NCBI RefSeq assembly: GCF_002514725.1
Contig: NZ_NTLB01000006.1
Location: 62,001-126,000 of the forward strand
Origin: Mangrovitalea sediminis
GTDB lineage: Bacteria; Pseudomonadota; Gammaproteobacteria; Pseudomonadales; Oleiphilaceae
DNA length: 64,000 bases
Direction: 5' to 3'
The notes beneath the pieces are model-generated. The model was not told where the DNA came from. It saw only the letters and a program-made list of their open reading frames with translations, and made no database searches. Of the stretch, positions 56,013 through 64,000 are shown one piece after another. The position numbers and the translations under genes are program-made. The stretch's first letter is position 1. Each line of letters opens with the position of its first letter.

Positions 56013-56040
56013 AAAAAACCCTGCAGCACCGGCAGGGTTT
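56013..56040 (-). terminator. Intrinsic terminator of fadD
   Basis: On the minus strand AACCCTGC-N7-GCAGGGTT runs into TTTTTTG, 25 bases after the fadD stop. Confidence 0.8.
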
Positions 56041-56064
56041 TCTGCAAAACGAACGCCCCTCGAA

Positions 56065-57759
56065 TCAGGCGGCGTTTTCCTTCTTCTTCTCAACTTCTTC
56101 GTCGCGCAACTGGCGACGCAGAATCTTGCCGACATTGGTCTTCGGCAGCTCGTCACGGAATTCGATGTTGCGCGGTACCTTGTAGGCGGTCAGGCGTTCG
56201 CGGCAGAACTCTCGCAACTCGGCTTCACTCAGCTTGTCGTTCGAGCGAACCGCGAAGATTTTAACCGCTTCGCCGCTCTTCGGATCGGGAATGCCGACAG
56301 CCGCACACTCGAGAATATCCGGGTGGCTGGTCACCACATCCTCGATCTCGTTCGGGTAGACGTTGAAACCGGAAACCAGAATCATGTCCTTTTTACGATC
56401 AACGATACGCATATAGCCATCATCCTGGATGACCGCCACGTCGCCGGTCTTGAGCCAGCCATCTTCGGTAAAGGTTTTGCGGGTCTCTTCAGGACGCTGC
56501 CAGTACCCTTTCATGACCTGAGGACCTTTGACACACAACTCGCCCGGCTCCCCGATCTTGAGATCATTGCCTTCGTCATCGATGGTTTTGCACAGGGTCG
56601 ACGGAATCGGCAGGCCGATGGTGCCCAACTGGATAGCGGTCAGCGGATTGATCGAAATGACGGGCGAGGTTTCGGTCATGCCGTAACCTTCGGCAATGTC
56701 ACAACCGGTCACGGTTTTCCACATCTTCGCTGTATCGCTGGTCAAAGCCATACCGCCGGATGCTGTGATTTTCAGGCCGGAGAAATCCAGATCCTGGAAT
56801 TCTTCATTGTTGCACAGCGCCACGAACAGCGTGTTCAGGCCCAGGAAGGAAGTGAACTTCCACTTCTTGAGCTCCTTTACGAAACCGCCGATATCCCGCG
56901 GGTTCGGAATCAGGATGCTGTGGTTGCCCGTTTCCACCATGATGCTGCAGTTCAGGGTGAAGGAATAAATGTGGTAAAGCGGCAACGGTGCGATAACCGT
57001 TTCTTTCGCTTCTTCCAGTCGACTCAGCAGCAGAGGCTTAACCTGAAGCAGGTTGGCCACGAGATTGGCTTGCGTCAGCATCGCGCCTTTGGCAACGCCG
57101 GTCGTGCCACCGGTATATTGCAGTACGGCGATATCATCAGGCTTGACGTCTACATCCTTGAAGCTCTGCTTCGCGCCAACATTCAGGACTTGCGGCAACG
57201 ACACCGCTTTGGGAAGACGGTATTCCGGCACCATCTTCTTCACATACCGGACCACGGCGTTCATCAGCTTACGCTTGAGCGGCTTATGCATGTCCGCAAT
57301 TTCAGTGACGACGACGTATTCGATACCGGTCTGGGGCAGGACTTCCTCGACCTTGTCAGCCATGTTCGCCAAAACCACCAACGCCTTGGCACCACTGTCG
57401 TTGAACTGGTGTTCCATTTCACGGGTGGTGTAAAGCGGATTGGTGTTGACGACAATCAGGCCAGCACGCATGGCACCGAATACCACAACAGGGTATTGGG
57501 TCAGGTTCGGCATCTGAATCGCAATGCGGTCGCCAGGCTTGAGACTGGTCTTGTTCTGCAGCCAAGCCGCGAAGTTGCGGCTCTGAATATCCAGGTCGCG
57601 ATAAGTCAGTGTGACTCCAACGGCACTGAATGCTGGCCGGTCAGCAAAACGTTTGACCGACTTTTCAAAGACATCCACCATCGTGCTGTACTGCGAAGCG
57701 TCTATCTCCGCAGGAACACCAGGCGGGTACTTGTCCCTGAAGAATTGCGCAAAATCCAT
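56065..57759 (-). CDS. fadD: Long-chain fatty acid-CoA ligase
   Basis: FadD activates imported long-chain fatty acids to acyl-CoA at the inner membrane. The AMP-binding P-loop is YTGGTTGVAKGAM. The A5-type motif GYGMTETSPVISINP and the hinge GWLKTGDVAVIQDDGYMRIVDR follow. The C-terminal lysine region is KVPRNIEFRDELPKTNVGKILR. I use the ATG at 57757-57759 (564 residues, MDFAQFFRDKYPPG) with GGAG eight bases upstream. A single fadD copy is present, whereas P. aeruginosa has fadD1 and fadD2 in tandem here. Confidence 0.96.
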   Translation of the reverse strand: MDFAQFFRDKYPPGVPAEIDASQYSTMVDVFEKSVKRFADRPAFSAVGVTLTYRDLDIQSRNFAAWLQNKTSLKPGDRIAIQMPNLTQYPVVVFGAMRAGLIVVNTNPLYTTREMEHQFNDSGAKALVVLANMADKVEEVLPQTGIEYVVVTEIADMHKPLKRKLMNAVVRYVKKMVPEYRLPKAVSLPQVLNVGAKQSFKDVDVKPDDIAVLQYTGGTTGVAKGAMLTQANLVANLLQVKPLLLSRLEEAKETVIAPLPLYHIYSFTLNCSIMVETGNHSILIPNPRDIGGFVKELKKWKFTSFLGLNTLFVALCNNEEFQDLDFSGLKITASGGMALTSDTAKMWKTVTGCDIAEGYGMTETSPVISINPLTAIQLGTIGLPIPSTLCKTIDDEGNDLKIGEPGELCVKGPQVMKGYWQRPEETRKTFTEDGWLKTGDVAVIQDDGYMRIVDRKKDMILVSGFNVYPNEIEDVVTSHPDILECAAVGIPDPKSGEAVKIFAVRSNDKLSEAELREFCRERLTAYKVPRNIEFRDELPKTNVGKILRRQLRDEEVEKKKENAA

Positions 57760-57958
57760 CACACCATCTCCTGTTTGCATTTGTGCTTATAGTATTCGTG
57801 AGCTGCCGCGCCTAACCGCCGTTTTATAAGACAACAGAACCAAGCCGGACGACCGGAACGGCGCCCACCAGCAAAGCCCATTGCATCCACCGGCCACAAG
57901 GAACCGTATAACGCGTCCATGGCCAAAGGCGTGAGAAGCTAATCAACAGCTTTTTATA

Positions 57959-57972
57959 TGTCGTTTGCGACA
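57959..57972. promoter_or_regulatory. Palindrome in the fadD/lipase divergent region
   Basis: TGTCG-TTTG-CGACA is a perfect inverted repeat. Its right half, TTTGCGACACA, recurs exactly at 58073-58083, next to CAAAT-G-ATTTG. The 437-base gap holds no gene I can support, and these repeats are its only visible structure besides the promoters. A fatty-acid regulator operator is plausible; the sequence is not an obvious PsrA or FadR consensus. Confidence 0.35.
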
Positions 57973-58196
57973 CAAATTTTGTTATTTTCCGGGTGCACGA
58001 AGAATACCAGTTTTGCCGCTATTGAGGTAGCGCCTGTGCCCGCGCCCCATACCGCGCATGCACGACAAATGATTTGCGACACAGCACACGGAATCGACCG
58101 GCCGCGGGAATAAGCCTGGGGAGGCCGTTTAATCGGCCCCACGGGTCGGTTATTATCCGAACTCAACCCGAATGATGGATAAAACCGATAATCACC

Positions 58197-59192
58197 ATGG
58201 ACCCCCACCCGCAATCCCCTGTAGTGACGACCACTCGCCAGGACTCGACCCTCACGGCAAAAGACGGGCACCAGATCCCAATCTATCGGTGGGCCCCTTC
58301 TCCGGCGTCGACGGCACCTCTCGGTGTGGTTCATGTCTGCCACGGCATGGCTGAACATGCCGGACGGTATGAGGAACTGGCGAAATGCCTATCGGAATGC
58401 GGGCTTGTGACAATAGCGCACGATCACCGGGGACACGGCCGGTGCGTGGCAACCGGGATGGCTGGCCTCTATGCGGATGACGACGGCTGGTCCCGGGTCA
58501 CCGGGGATGTCGGCGATGTCCAGGCTTACATCGCGAAAGAATACCCATCGCTGCCAGTGTTTCTGCTGGGACACAGCATGGGCTCCTTTATCGTCCAGGG
58601 CTACTTGATCGAAAACAGCCCGCCTCCTTCGCTGACAGGGCTGATCCTGTCCGGCTCCAATCTGGACAAACCCGTCCGGCTGAAAGTGCTTCATCACCTG
58701 GTAACGCTCATCAGGCTTTGGCGGGGGAAACACGGTATCAGTCCGTTGATCCACAAACTGACCTTTGCCGCCTTTGCCAAAAGCGTCAGCGGCGCGGAAA
58801 CCGAGTTTGACTGGCTGTCCAGCGACCGTAGTGAAGTACAGGACTATATCGACGACCCGTTGTGCGGTTTCCAATGCACGGTACAGCTCTGGCATGACTT
58901 CACCGGTGGACTGGCAACCATCTCTCAACCTGCAAACCTGGCCAAGATACCCACAGCGTTACCCGTCTATCTGTTGGCAGGGGAAAGAGATCCGGTCGGC
59001 GCCTTCGGTACCGGACCGCGCCTGCTGGCTGAGGCCTATCGGCAGGCCGGACATACCGACGTCGAACTCAGTCTCTATCCGTCTATGCGGCACGAGCCCT
59101 TCCATGAGCACGAGCACGAAGCGGTTTTTGCCGATTTGTGGAACTGGCTTGAGCGTCACCTGCGGCGCTCGGAAGGGGCGGCGGCGCCATAA
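58197..59192 (+). CDS. Monoglyceride lipase / lysophospholipase-like hydrolase
   Basis: A 331-residue alpha/beta-hydrolase of the Hydrolase_4 group. VVHVCHGMAEHAGRYEELA forms the oxyanion region, DHRGHGRC follows, and the nucleophile is Ser127 in LLGHSMGSFIVQG. The acid and His are near LLAGERDPVGAF and YPSMRHEPFHE. It lacks a signal peptide. The product would release fatty acids that the divergent fadD could activate, and the same pairing occurs in Pseudomonas. The ATG at 58197 has no strong ribosome site. Confidence 0.88.
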   Translation: MDPHPQSPVVTTTRQDSTLTAKDGHQIPIYRWAPSPASTAPLGVVHVCHGMAEHAGRYEELAKCLSECGLVTIAHDHRGHGRCVATGMAGLYADDDGWSRVTGDVGDVQAYIAKEYPSLPVFLLGHSMGSFIVQGYLIENSPPPSLTGLILSGSNLDKPVRLKVLHHLVTLIRLWRGKHGISPLIHKLTFAAFAKSVSGAETEFDWLSSDRSEVQDYIDDPLCGFQCTVQLWHDFTGGLATISQPANLAKIPTALPVYLLAGERDPVGAFGTGPRLLAEAYRQAGHTDVELSLYPSMRHEPFHEHEHEAVFADLWNWLERHLRRSEGAAAP

Positions 59193-59309
59193 TCCGGCAA
59201 GAAGCGAATATGTGGCCTGATCGGCAATTTACATAATGCTACTTGCGGATTGCCCTGAGCTGTTTAAGCTGATTCAAAACTAATAACGATTCACGTCAGA
59301 GTGACAGAC

Positions 59310-59792
59310 ATGGAAGCGCTGGAAAATATTACGTATGACGAGCTTCAGGTAGGCGATACCGGCACCTATACGCGTACCCTTACTGAAAATGAGCTGATCC
59401 TCTTTGCCGCTGTTTCCGGCGATATCAACCCCGTTCACCTGGATAAGGAATTCGCTGCCAAGAGCATGTTCAAGGAACGTATCGCTCATGGTATGTGGAG
59501 TGGTGCGTTGATTTCCGCCGCACTGGCGACGGTCATTCCCGGGCCCGGAACTATTTATCTCGAACAAAACATGAATTTCAAGCGGCCGGTGAAGCTGGAC
59601 GATACGCTGACCGTCAAATTGACAGTTGCGAAGAAGGAGTCCCGCAACCGGGTGATCATGCAATGTGAAGTGGTCAACCAAAATGGCGAACTGGTCGTCA
59701 ACGGCGAGGCCAAGGTACTTGCACCCGTAGAAAAGCTGACGCTGGACCGCCCTAACCTTCCCAAAATCACCATTGGCGAACTACCAGACTAA
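59310..59792 (+). CDS. MaoC-like (R)-specific enoyl-CoA hydratase
   Basis: A 160-residue single hot-dog MaoC protein. The hydratase-2 motif is clear: ISGDxNPxHxD appears as AVSGDINPVHLDKEFA, with the Asp and His catalytic pair, followed by IAHGMWSGALIS. Such PhaJ-type enzymes turn beta-oxidation enoyl-CoA into (R)-3-hydroxyacyl-CoA, which PhaC could polymerise; phaC is also in this window. The start is the ATG at 59310, with a GTG three codons earlier as an alternative. Confidence 0.87.
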   Translation: MEALENITYDELQVGDTGTYTRTLTENELILFAAVSGDINPVHLDKEFAAKSMFKERIAHGMWSGALISAALATVIPGPGTIYLEQNMNFKRPVKLDDTLTVKLTVAKKESRNRVIMQCEVVNQNGELVVNGEAKVLAPVEKLTLDRPNLPKITIGELPD

Positions 59793-59892
59793 ACCCGCAC
59801 CCCAAGCGCCTGCTACAAAGCCCCCGACCGACCACGCCACTGGCCAAACGTCGATTTATCAGTAATCCGTCATGCCGCCCGGACATCATTGC

Positions 59893-60873
59893 CTAGGGCG
59901 GCAGGAAGTCGATCGGCATCTGAACCGTGCGAGCGGGAGCGTTCTGCTTCCCGAAATCGAACAGTTCGACACGACTGACGATTTCCTGCTCAAGACGCGG
60001 GTCTTTCAACTCCGACGAAATCACCTTACAGGACGTCACACTGCCGTCCGACGCAATCACCAACTCCAGCAATACTTTCCCTTGCAAGAGCGGATTGAAT
60101 CGTAGCGCCCGGTTATAAAGATCGAACAGCGCCGTCTTGTTCTCGTCGAAGGTCTTGCGGATACCGCCCATCGAGCGAACGCCTTTGCCACTGAGATGGT
60201 GACGGACCTTCGCGACGTCTCGGCGAGCCGTATCGCGCGGAACAGCAATTTTTTCCGCTTGATGACGTGCCAGGGCAACCTGCTCCCGTGGATCGACCGT
60301 GCTGGCAACGCCCCCGCTCCCCGCCATGGCGGCAGCACTATCGACCACGGCCTTGGGGCCGTTTTGCGCCGCGGGCTGGTTCGCCCCCAGCGTTTTGAGG
60401 GTTTGGGGCGGAGGGCTATCGCCCGTCATATCCCGCATGGCCGCCAACTGATCCTGCATCGCCAACAAGCCGGAATGTTCCGCGACGGAACGCGCCTGGG
60501 CGTCGGTTTCCGGTGGTGCTTTTTCCGGCTCACGGGGCGTTGCCGGGGGTGGGGCCATGCTTTTGGTTGGTTCCGGCTTGGCCTTGGGCTTTGGTGCCGG
60601 CTTCGGCTTTTCCTGGGGTTTGGGAGGCACCACCGGTTTCGGCGGAATTACCTTCGGCTGGGGCGGAGCCTGGATCAGCCGGGCCAACTGCGGGGGCACC
60701 TGCTCCAGTTTTTCACGAGTCGGCGCCGGCAGGTGAATCTGGGGTATCCACCACGCCAGCGGTATGAAAACCAGCAGCAATAGTCCAAGCGTCAGTCCAA
60801 ACCGCAAACTCTCGCCGGCTTCCCGCGTCCAGGGTAACGCCATCGTGCGCGACATGGCCTCAGCCATCGGCAT
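59893..60873 (-). CDS. TonB-like protein with AgmX/PglI C-terminal domain
   Basis: A 326-residue bitopic protein. A cytoplasmic start is followed by a membrane span at about residues 23-45 (LRFGLTLGLLLLVFIPLAWW) and a Pro/Lys-rich periplasmic arm (KVIPPKPVVPPKPQEKPKP). A spacer of about 100 residues leads to a C-terminal domain with IRKTFDENKTALFDLYNRAL, QGKVLLELVIASDGSVTSCKV and LEQEIVSRVELFDFG. That is the AgmX/PglI-type TonB-C variant found in gliding and envelope machines rather than siderophore uptake. It overlaps the second ExbD stop and is the last gene of the operon. The outer-membrane partner is unknown. Confidence 0.8.
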   Translation of the reverse strand: MPMAEAMSRTMALPWTREAGESLRFGLTLGLLLLVFIPLAWWIPQIHLPAPTREKLEQVPPQLARLIQAPPQPKVIPPKPVVPPKPQEKPKPAPKPKAKPEPTKSMAPPPATPREPEKAPPETDAQARSVAEHSGLLAMQDQLAAMRDMTGDSPPPQTLKTLGANQPAAQNGPKAVVDSAAAMAGSGGVASTVDPREQVALARHQAEKIAVPRDTARRDVAKVRHHLSGKGVRSMGGIRKTFDENKTALFDLYNRALRFNPLLQGKVLLELVIASDGSVTSCKVISSELKDPRLEQEIVSRVELFDFGKQNAPARTVQMPIDFLPP

Positions 60874-61354
60874 GGGCCTCCTTCCGGTTAACCGCCAGCT
60901 TCACCTGCCGATAGTCGGCGTCGACACAGGTTCGAATGATTTGGCGCAATACCGAATAAGGAATGCCGCGATCGGCCATGATGGTGACAGGCATGCCGTT
61001 CGGTGGAACGGGACTCGTCCGGCGCGAACGCTGATGATTCAGCTCCTCCTGCAAACCCGGAATATCGCCCTTCTCAGGCAATCCGGCAACACCCGCAACC
61101 TCGCGCCCCTGCACCACGATATGCTTGTCCGTCACCTGGATCATCAGCGTTTCGTCCGGCGTTTTCTGTGCCGTCGATTGAGGGAGATGAATATCCGTCG
61201 ATTGCTGGATCACCTTCACATCGGAGGAGTTCAGCATCAAAAAGAACACCAGGATAGTGAAGATATCCATCATGGAGACCAGGTTGAGGCCACCCGGCCG
61301 ATGCATGCGTTTGTAATGCCGTTGCATGCGCCGCGATTTGCGTGACTGCTTCAC
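60860..61354 (-). CDS. ExbD/TolR family protein (second copy)
   Basis: A 164-residue ExbD/TolR protein. The basic N terminus (MKQSRKSRRMQRHYKRM) is followed by one membrane span with the essential proton-path aspartate in LVSMMDIFTILVFFLML. The periplasmic domain ends in DRGIPYSVLRQIIRTCVDADY. The start is a GTG overlapping the stop of the first ExbD (GTGA), so the two are translationally coupled. Two consecutive ExbDs suggest a mixed ExbD pair with the single ExbB. Confidence 0.85.
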   Translation of the reverse strand: MKQSRKSRRMQRHYKRMHRPGGLNLVSMMDIFTILVFFLMLNSSDVKVIQQSTDIHLPQSTAQKTPDETLMIQVTDKHIVVQGREVAGVAGLPEKGDIPGLQEELNHQRSRRTSPVPPNGMPVTIMADRGIPYSVLRQIIRTCVDADYRQVKLAVNRKEAHADG

Positions 61355-61875
61355 CGTGCACCTCCAGCGCCAGGAAGCGGCTTCGCGGACGCCTCCGGTG
61401 GTGCGTCGCCCAGCGCAACGTCCGGGAAAAGCTCAGCATTGACCAGGCTGGCGGCCACCACTGCCGGATAGGAGCGCACCGTATCCATTGCGGTTATCAA
61501 TGTCTGGTAGTCGGTATCAGGCCGCGCCAACAGGACGATATCCTTCTTCTCGGGGACCTTCGCCTTGACTGCTTTGAGCACTTCCCGCAACGTTTTGAAA
61601 TCGTGCTTGCCCTGGACATCCGGGATGGATTGGATCACCCCCCCCTGGTTGTCGCTCACTTCCAGGTGATCCGCATACAGCGCCACCCGTAGCTGTAGAT
61701 GCTTGGCATCCAGCGGATGGGCCAGACTCTGACCGGGGAAATTCAGGTCGAGAATGCTCATGTGGGTGAACACCATACTCAGCAGCAGAACCGGCACCAG
61801 CACGATCATGAGATTCATGAAGGCGGTAATATCCAGATCCGCGCTTTCCTCGTTGCGGCGATGTCTGCGTCTCAT
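61351..61875 (-). CDS. ExbD/TolR family protein (first copy)
   Basis: A 174-residue ExbD/TolR protein. The start MRRRHRRNEESADLDITAFMN has the ExbD Asp in the DITAFMNLMIVLVPVLLLSMV membrane segment. The periplasmic part includes KKDIVLLARPDTDYQTLITAMD. It follows exbB by 18 bases and overlaps the second ExbD by four bases. It differs clearly from that copy, so this is not a recent duplication. Confidence 0.85.
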   Translation of the reverse strand: MRRRHRRNEESADLDITAFMNLMIVLVPVLLLSMVFTHMSILDLNFPGQSLAHPLDAKHLQLRVALYADHLEVSDNQGGVIQSIPDVQGKHDFKTLREVLKAVKAKVPEKKDIVLLARPDTDYQTLITAMDTVRSYPAVVAASLVNAELFPDVALGDAPPEASAKPLPGAGGAR

Positions 61876-61893
61876 GGTGACAGGACCGCTCCG

Positions 61894-62547
61894 TCAGCTC
61901 TTAGCCATAGAGGCGTCCGCATCGGCATCCGCAATCAGGTTCAGGAATTTCACACCGGCCATCTCGAAGCTGTCGACGATCTCGTTGGTGCGCGTTTGCA
62001 GCCAGGCATGCAGTAGAAGCAGTGGGATCGCCGTCATGAGGCCGAATGCTGTCGTGTTCATTGCGACAGAGATACTCTGCGACAGCAGTGAAGCCTTATC
62101 GGCGGGATCGGCATTGGCGACGGCCGTAAAGGCCGAGATCAGACCGATGATGGTACCCAGCAATCCCAACAGCGTCGCCACGTTTGCCAGCGTGGCGAGG
62201 TACTGGGTACGCTTTTCGAGTCGCGGCAGGACTTCCATCAGCCCCTCTTCCATGGCGTATTCGATATCTTCACGCGAGCGTTGACCCAGCAATCGGGACA
62301 GGCCTGCCCCCATGATCGCCGCGATGGCCGTATCCGACTGGGTGGCAAGCTTGATCGCGCCACGGTAATCCCGTTTCTGCAGCAGCGGCAGAATGCCTCG
62401 ATCGAACGCTTGGCGGTTGGATCGACGGACGGCCCCCAGATAGAAAAACCGCTCCAGTGTTATCGCAACACCCAACAACAGGACCAGTGCGATCGGATAC
62501 ATGAAAACACCGCCATCCTGGAAGAACCGAATTACCGTTTGCATCAT
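61894..62547 (-). CDS. MotA/TolQ/ExbB family proton channel
   Basis: A 217-residue membrane protein with three hydrophobic segments: FMYPIALVLLLGVAITLERF, LATLANVATLLGLLGTIIGLI and SISVAMNTTAFGLMTAIPLLLLHAW. The second and third are the conserved channel helices with Thr and polar residues. It forms the stator with the two ExbD proteins. The order exbB-exbD-exbD-tonB on one strand indicates a dedicated motor. TM1 is preceded by only about 15 residues, as in TolQ/AglR-like members. Confidence 0.88.
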   Translation of the reverse strand: MMQTVIRFFQDGGVFMYPIALVLLLGVAITLERFFYLGAVRRSNRQAFDRGILPLLQKRDYRGAIKLATQSDTAIAAIMGAGLSRLLGQRSREDIEYAMEEGLMEVLPRLEKRTQYLATLANVATLLGLLGTIIGLISAFTAVANADPADKASLLSQSISVAMNTTAFGLMTAIPLLLLHAWLQTRTNEIVDSFEMAGVKFLNLIADADADASMAKS

Positions 62548-62603
62548 GATGAGTACTCCAACGTCCCCGTTTCTCAGAATTATGTGTGGTGTACGGTCGC
62601 TCC

Positions 62604-62972
62604 TCAGGAGCCCGAACCCGGCGCGGAAAGAATGTCTCCCGTCTGCCGGAAATGCCGCTGCGTCGCGAGTACATCCGGCTCCTGTGCCTTAAGCAGGTCT
62701 GGCATATCCGCTTTCAATGTAGGCCGGGCCCGGCGCGATAGCGTCGGCGCCCGCCAAGGTATGATATGCAACACCTTGGGAAATTCGTCGCTCCCCTGAA
62801 CGGAGATCCCCTCCACCTGGGTAATATCCTTGCCCGCAGTCGCTACCGTCGCCTGCCGCGTTCCCCCATTAGGTCCCGCGGCATCGGCGCTCGCCGCACA
62901 CAGGCTCGCGAGAGCGGCAACGAGAAGAACAACAGCCTTTTTACAAGGCCAACGACAACCGATCCGGATCAT
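62604..62972 (-). CDS. Small exported protein of unknown function
   Basis: A 122-residue protein I do not recognise. A signal peptide ends near AASADA (MIRIGCRWPCKKAVVLLVAA...). The mature part is about 90 residues, with EGISVQGSDEFPKVLHIIPWRAP and a Ser/Gly-rich end. The ATG at 62970-62972 overlaps the TPR gene's TGA (ATGA) and has AAGGAGG five bases upstream, an ideal ribosome site, so it is clearly part of the operon. It may be a periplasmic accessory of the ExbBD machine. Confidence 0.75.
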   Translation of the reverse strand: MIRIGCRWPCKKAVVLLVAALASLCAASADAAGPNGGTRQATVATAGKDITQVEGISVQGSDEFPKVLHIIPWRAPTLSRRARPTLKADMPDLLKAQEPDVLATQRHFRQTGDILSAPGSGS

Positions 62973-63571
62973 CGTGTCCTCCTTTTCAGATCCGCTATCC
63001 AACCTGCGACCTTGGGGTCCGGCTGGGGAAGCAACTTCTGATACGCCTGATACTGTTCAAGCGCATCCGGCAAATCCATGAGGTAGAGCTCGCACAACAC
63101 CGCCAGGTTATAGCGCAATGACGGATTGTCAGGGTGCAGAGACACCGCCCGCTGGAGCAACTGATGCGCCATCTTGAAATGTCCCTGCTGCCGCAACAGC
63201 AGCGCCAGGTTATTCGAGGCTGTCGGTGCCCCCGGATTCAGCGTCAGCGCCTTGCGGTAAGCGGCGATGGCGTCATCAGTCCTGCCCAGCTTCTGCAAGA
63301 CCAGCGCATAATCCACCTGGGCGTAACTCAGGTTCGGCCTGGCGGCGACCAGTTTGCCCAGTGCACTCGCTGCCGCCTCGACATGACCCGCATCGTGGGC
63401 TTTCCGGGCGTCGGTCATCCACGCTTGCTGCTCCTTGGTCAGGGCCTCTGACTTTTGCTGGGCCTGAACCGGTTTGGGAGCGGATTTTGGCACCGGTGCC
63501 GTAACGGTCGTTCCACAACCCGCCATCACCAGCAGCATGCCGATAACCCAGAGTCCATTAGGGTTTCGCAT
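62969..63571 (-). CDS. TPR-repeat lipoprotein
   Basis: A 200-residue lipoprotein. The signal MRNPNGLWVIGMLLVMAGC has a lipobox (VMAGC, Cys19). From about residue 80 there are three to four TPR-like units (LGRTDDAIAAYRKALTLNPGAP, QGHFKMAHQLLQRAVSLHPDNP), ending DLKRRTR. I use the ATG at 63569-63571, because the 45 residues further upstream in frame are Arg/Trp-rich and lie in the preceding gene. The proximity to ExbBD recalls AglT/PglI-type TPR partners and the TtpC-TonB2 systems of vibrios; the role is inferred. Confidence 0.82.
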   Translation of the reverse strand: MRNPNGLWVIGMLLVMAGCGTTVTAPVPKSAPKPVQAQQKSEALTKEQQAWMTDARKAHDAGHVEAAASALGKLVAARPNLSYAQVDYALVLQKLGRTDDAIAAYRKALTLNPGAPTASNNLALLLRQQGHFKMAHQLLQRAVSLHPDNPSLRYNLAVLCELYLMDLPDALEQYQAYQKLLPQPDPKVAGWIADLKRRTR

Positions 63572-64000
63572 CGACCCACCCCAACCACTTCTCGTCTCGC
63601 GCGTAGCGCGCCGGGTACAGCGTCGCCAGGGCATCCAGGCTCTTCTGCACCCAGGTATTGTAGACCCCCTGCTGAATCCGGCGTTGATTCTGCTGATGTA
63701 GCTCAATCGCCTTTTCCTCGAACGGGTAAGCCTGATCCTCCAACAGCACGTTGTACTGCGCCAACTGCCGCTTTGTGAGTGATTTCGGTCGCTCCGAACT
63801 CAACACATCCTTGGACAACTGGTTGTACAGCTCCGCCAACGCATAGGTGGACCTGGTCGCGACCTGCGCCATACCAAAGGATTCGGCCGTCTCATAGGCC
63901 GTGATGGCCTTTTGCAGGCGAATTCGTTTCCGCTCCAGTGACCGTTTCAGCGGCAAGGTCAACTTGACGGCGCGGAAAGCCGCCGCATCTTCATCTGCCA
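63558..64000 (-). CDS. C-terminal part of a helical repeat protein (cut by window end)
   Basis: The frame is open from the window edge (ADEDAAAFRAVKLTLPLKRSL...) to a TAA at 63558, 146 residues visible. It is strongly helical and charged (ERKRIRLQKAITAYETAESFGMAQVATRSTYALAELYNQL), like the TPR-rich first gene of such ExbBD clusters. Its N-terminal part, start and any signal peptide are outside. It overlaps the TPR lipoprotein start by 14 bases, so it belongs to the same operon. The in-frame TTG at 63962 is not taken as a start. Confidence 0.75.
   Translation of the reverse strand, partial: ADEDAAAFRAVKLTLPLKRSLERKRIRLQKAITAYETAESFGMAQVATRSTYALAELYNQLSKDVLSSERPKSLTKRQLAQYNVLLEDQAYPFEEKAIELHQQNQRRIQQGVYNTWVQKSLDALATLYPARYARDEKWLGWVDAKP

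Noticed and set aside
55960-57792. 610-residue plus-strand frame
   Set aside because: Antisense shadow of fadD, whose motifs are complete on the minus strand; long antisense frames are common at this base composition.

Overview
The window comes from a GC-rich gammaproteobacterium of the Pseudomonas/Marinobacter kind, probably marine. Support for this is the fimV-truA-trpF-accD-folC-dedD-cvpA-purF order, the leuCDB-asd block, pabB/thrH/cysH/cysB, holB-pilZ, mlaA next to a thioesterase, and hrpA/fadD/lipase/maoC. All are arrangements I know from that group; species is not claimed. Most genes lie on the minus strand. I saw no rRNA, tRNA, CRISPR array, insertion sequence or prophage.

Layout. 1-7823: a minus-strand biosynthetic run truA-trpF-trpB-trpA-accD-folC-dedD-cvpA-purF (purF cut by the window start). 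7876-11163: fimV, the polar hub protein. 11555-16972: asd and leuB-leuD-leuC, with a divergent LysR regulator that has a textbook T-N11-A palindrome at its start. 16967-19275: class I PHA synthase and a phasin. 19410-23435: MFS exporter, aroC, prmB and the divergent folE. 23456-30928: a tightly overlapping seven-gene minus-strand operon, DUF58 - transglutaminase (TgpA type) - holB - pilZ - alpha/beta hydrolase - DUF4892/OmpA-like protein - patatin.

31245-34359 is an AT-richer stretch with three exported proteins of unknown function, including a FilA/DUF6160-like protein, and a perfect inverted pair of REP-like elements. 34603-39671 holds pabB, thrH, cysH, cysB and a TSUP anion transporter. 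cysH and the transporter share a similar AT-rich upstream element, a candidate CysB site. 39844-42564 is a MalT-type LuxR activator. It is followed by a non-coding interval carrying a consensus CRP/Vfr site, three GGGCGTA repeats, a small GNRA hairpin and a strong terminator: a candidate regulated small RNA.

42920-47653: exeA(gspA)-gspB-dinG. 47774-50275: a DUF3336 patatin and mlaA. 50383-51927: a thioesterase and a KAS III-like enzyme. 52028-59792: hrpA, fadD, a monoglyceride-lipase-like hydrolase and a MaoC hydratase. 59893-64000: a minus-strand operon for a Tol/Ton-like energised machine with an AgmX/PglI-type TonB, two ExbD, one ExbB, a small exported protein, a TPR lipoprotein and a truncated upstream protein.

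The least described elements are the AgmX/ExbBDD/TPR machine, the putative sRNA downstream of the MalT-like regulator, the class II CRP-type promoter in front of the FilA-like gene, and the shared sulfur-regulon motif. All functional statements come from reading the sequence and from family knowledge; no database search was run.
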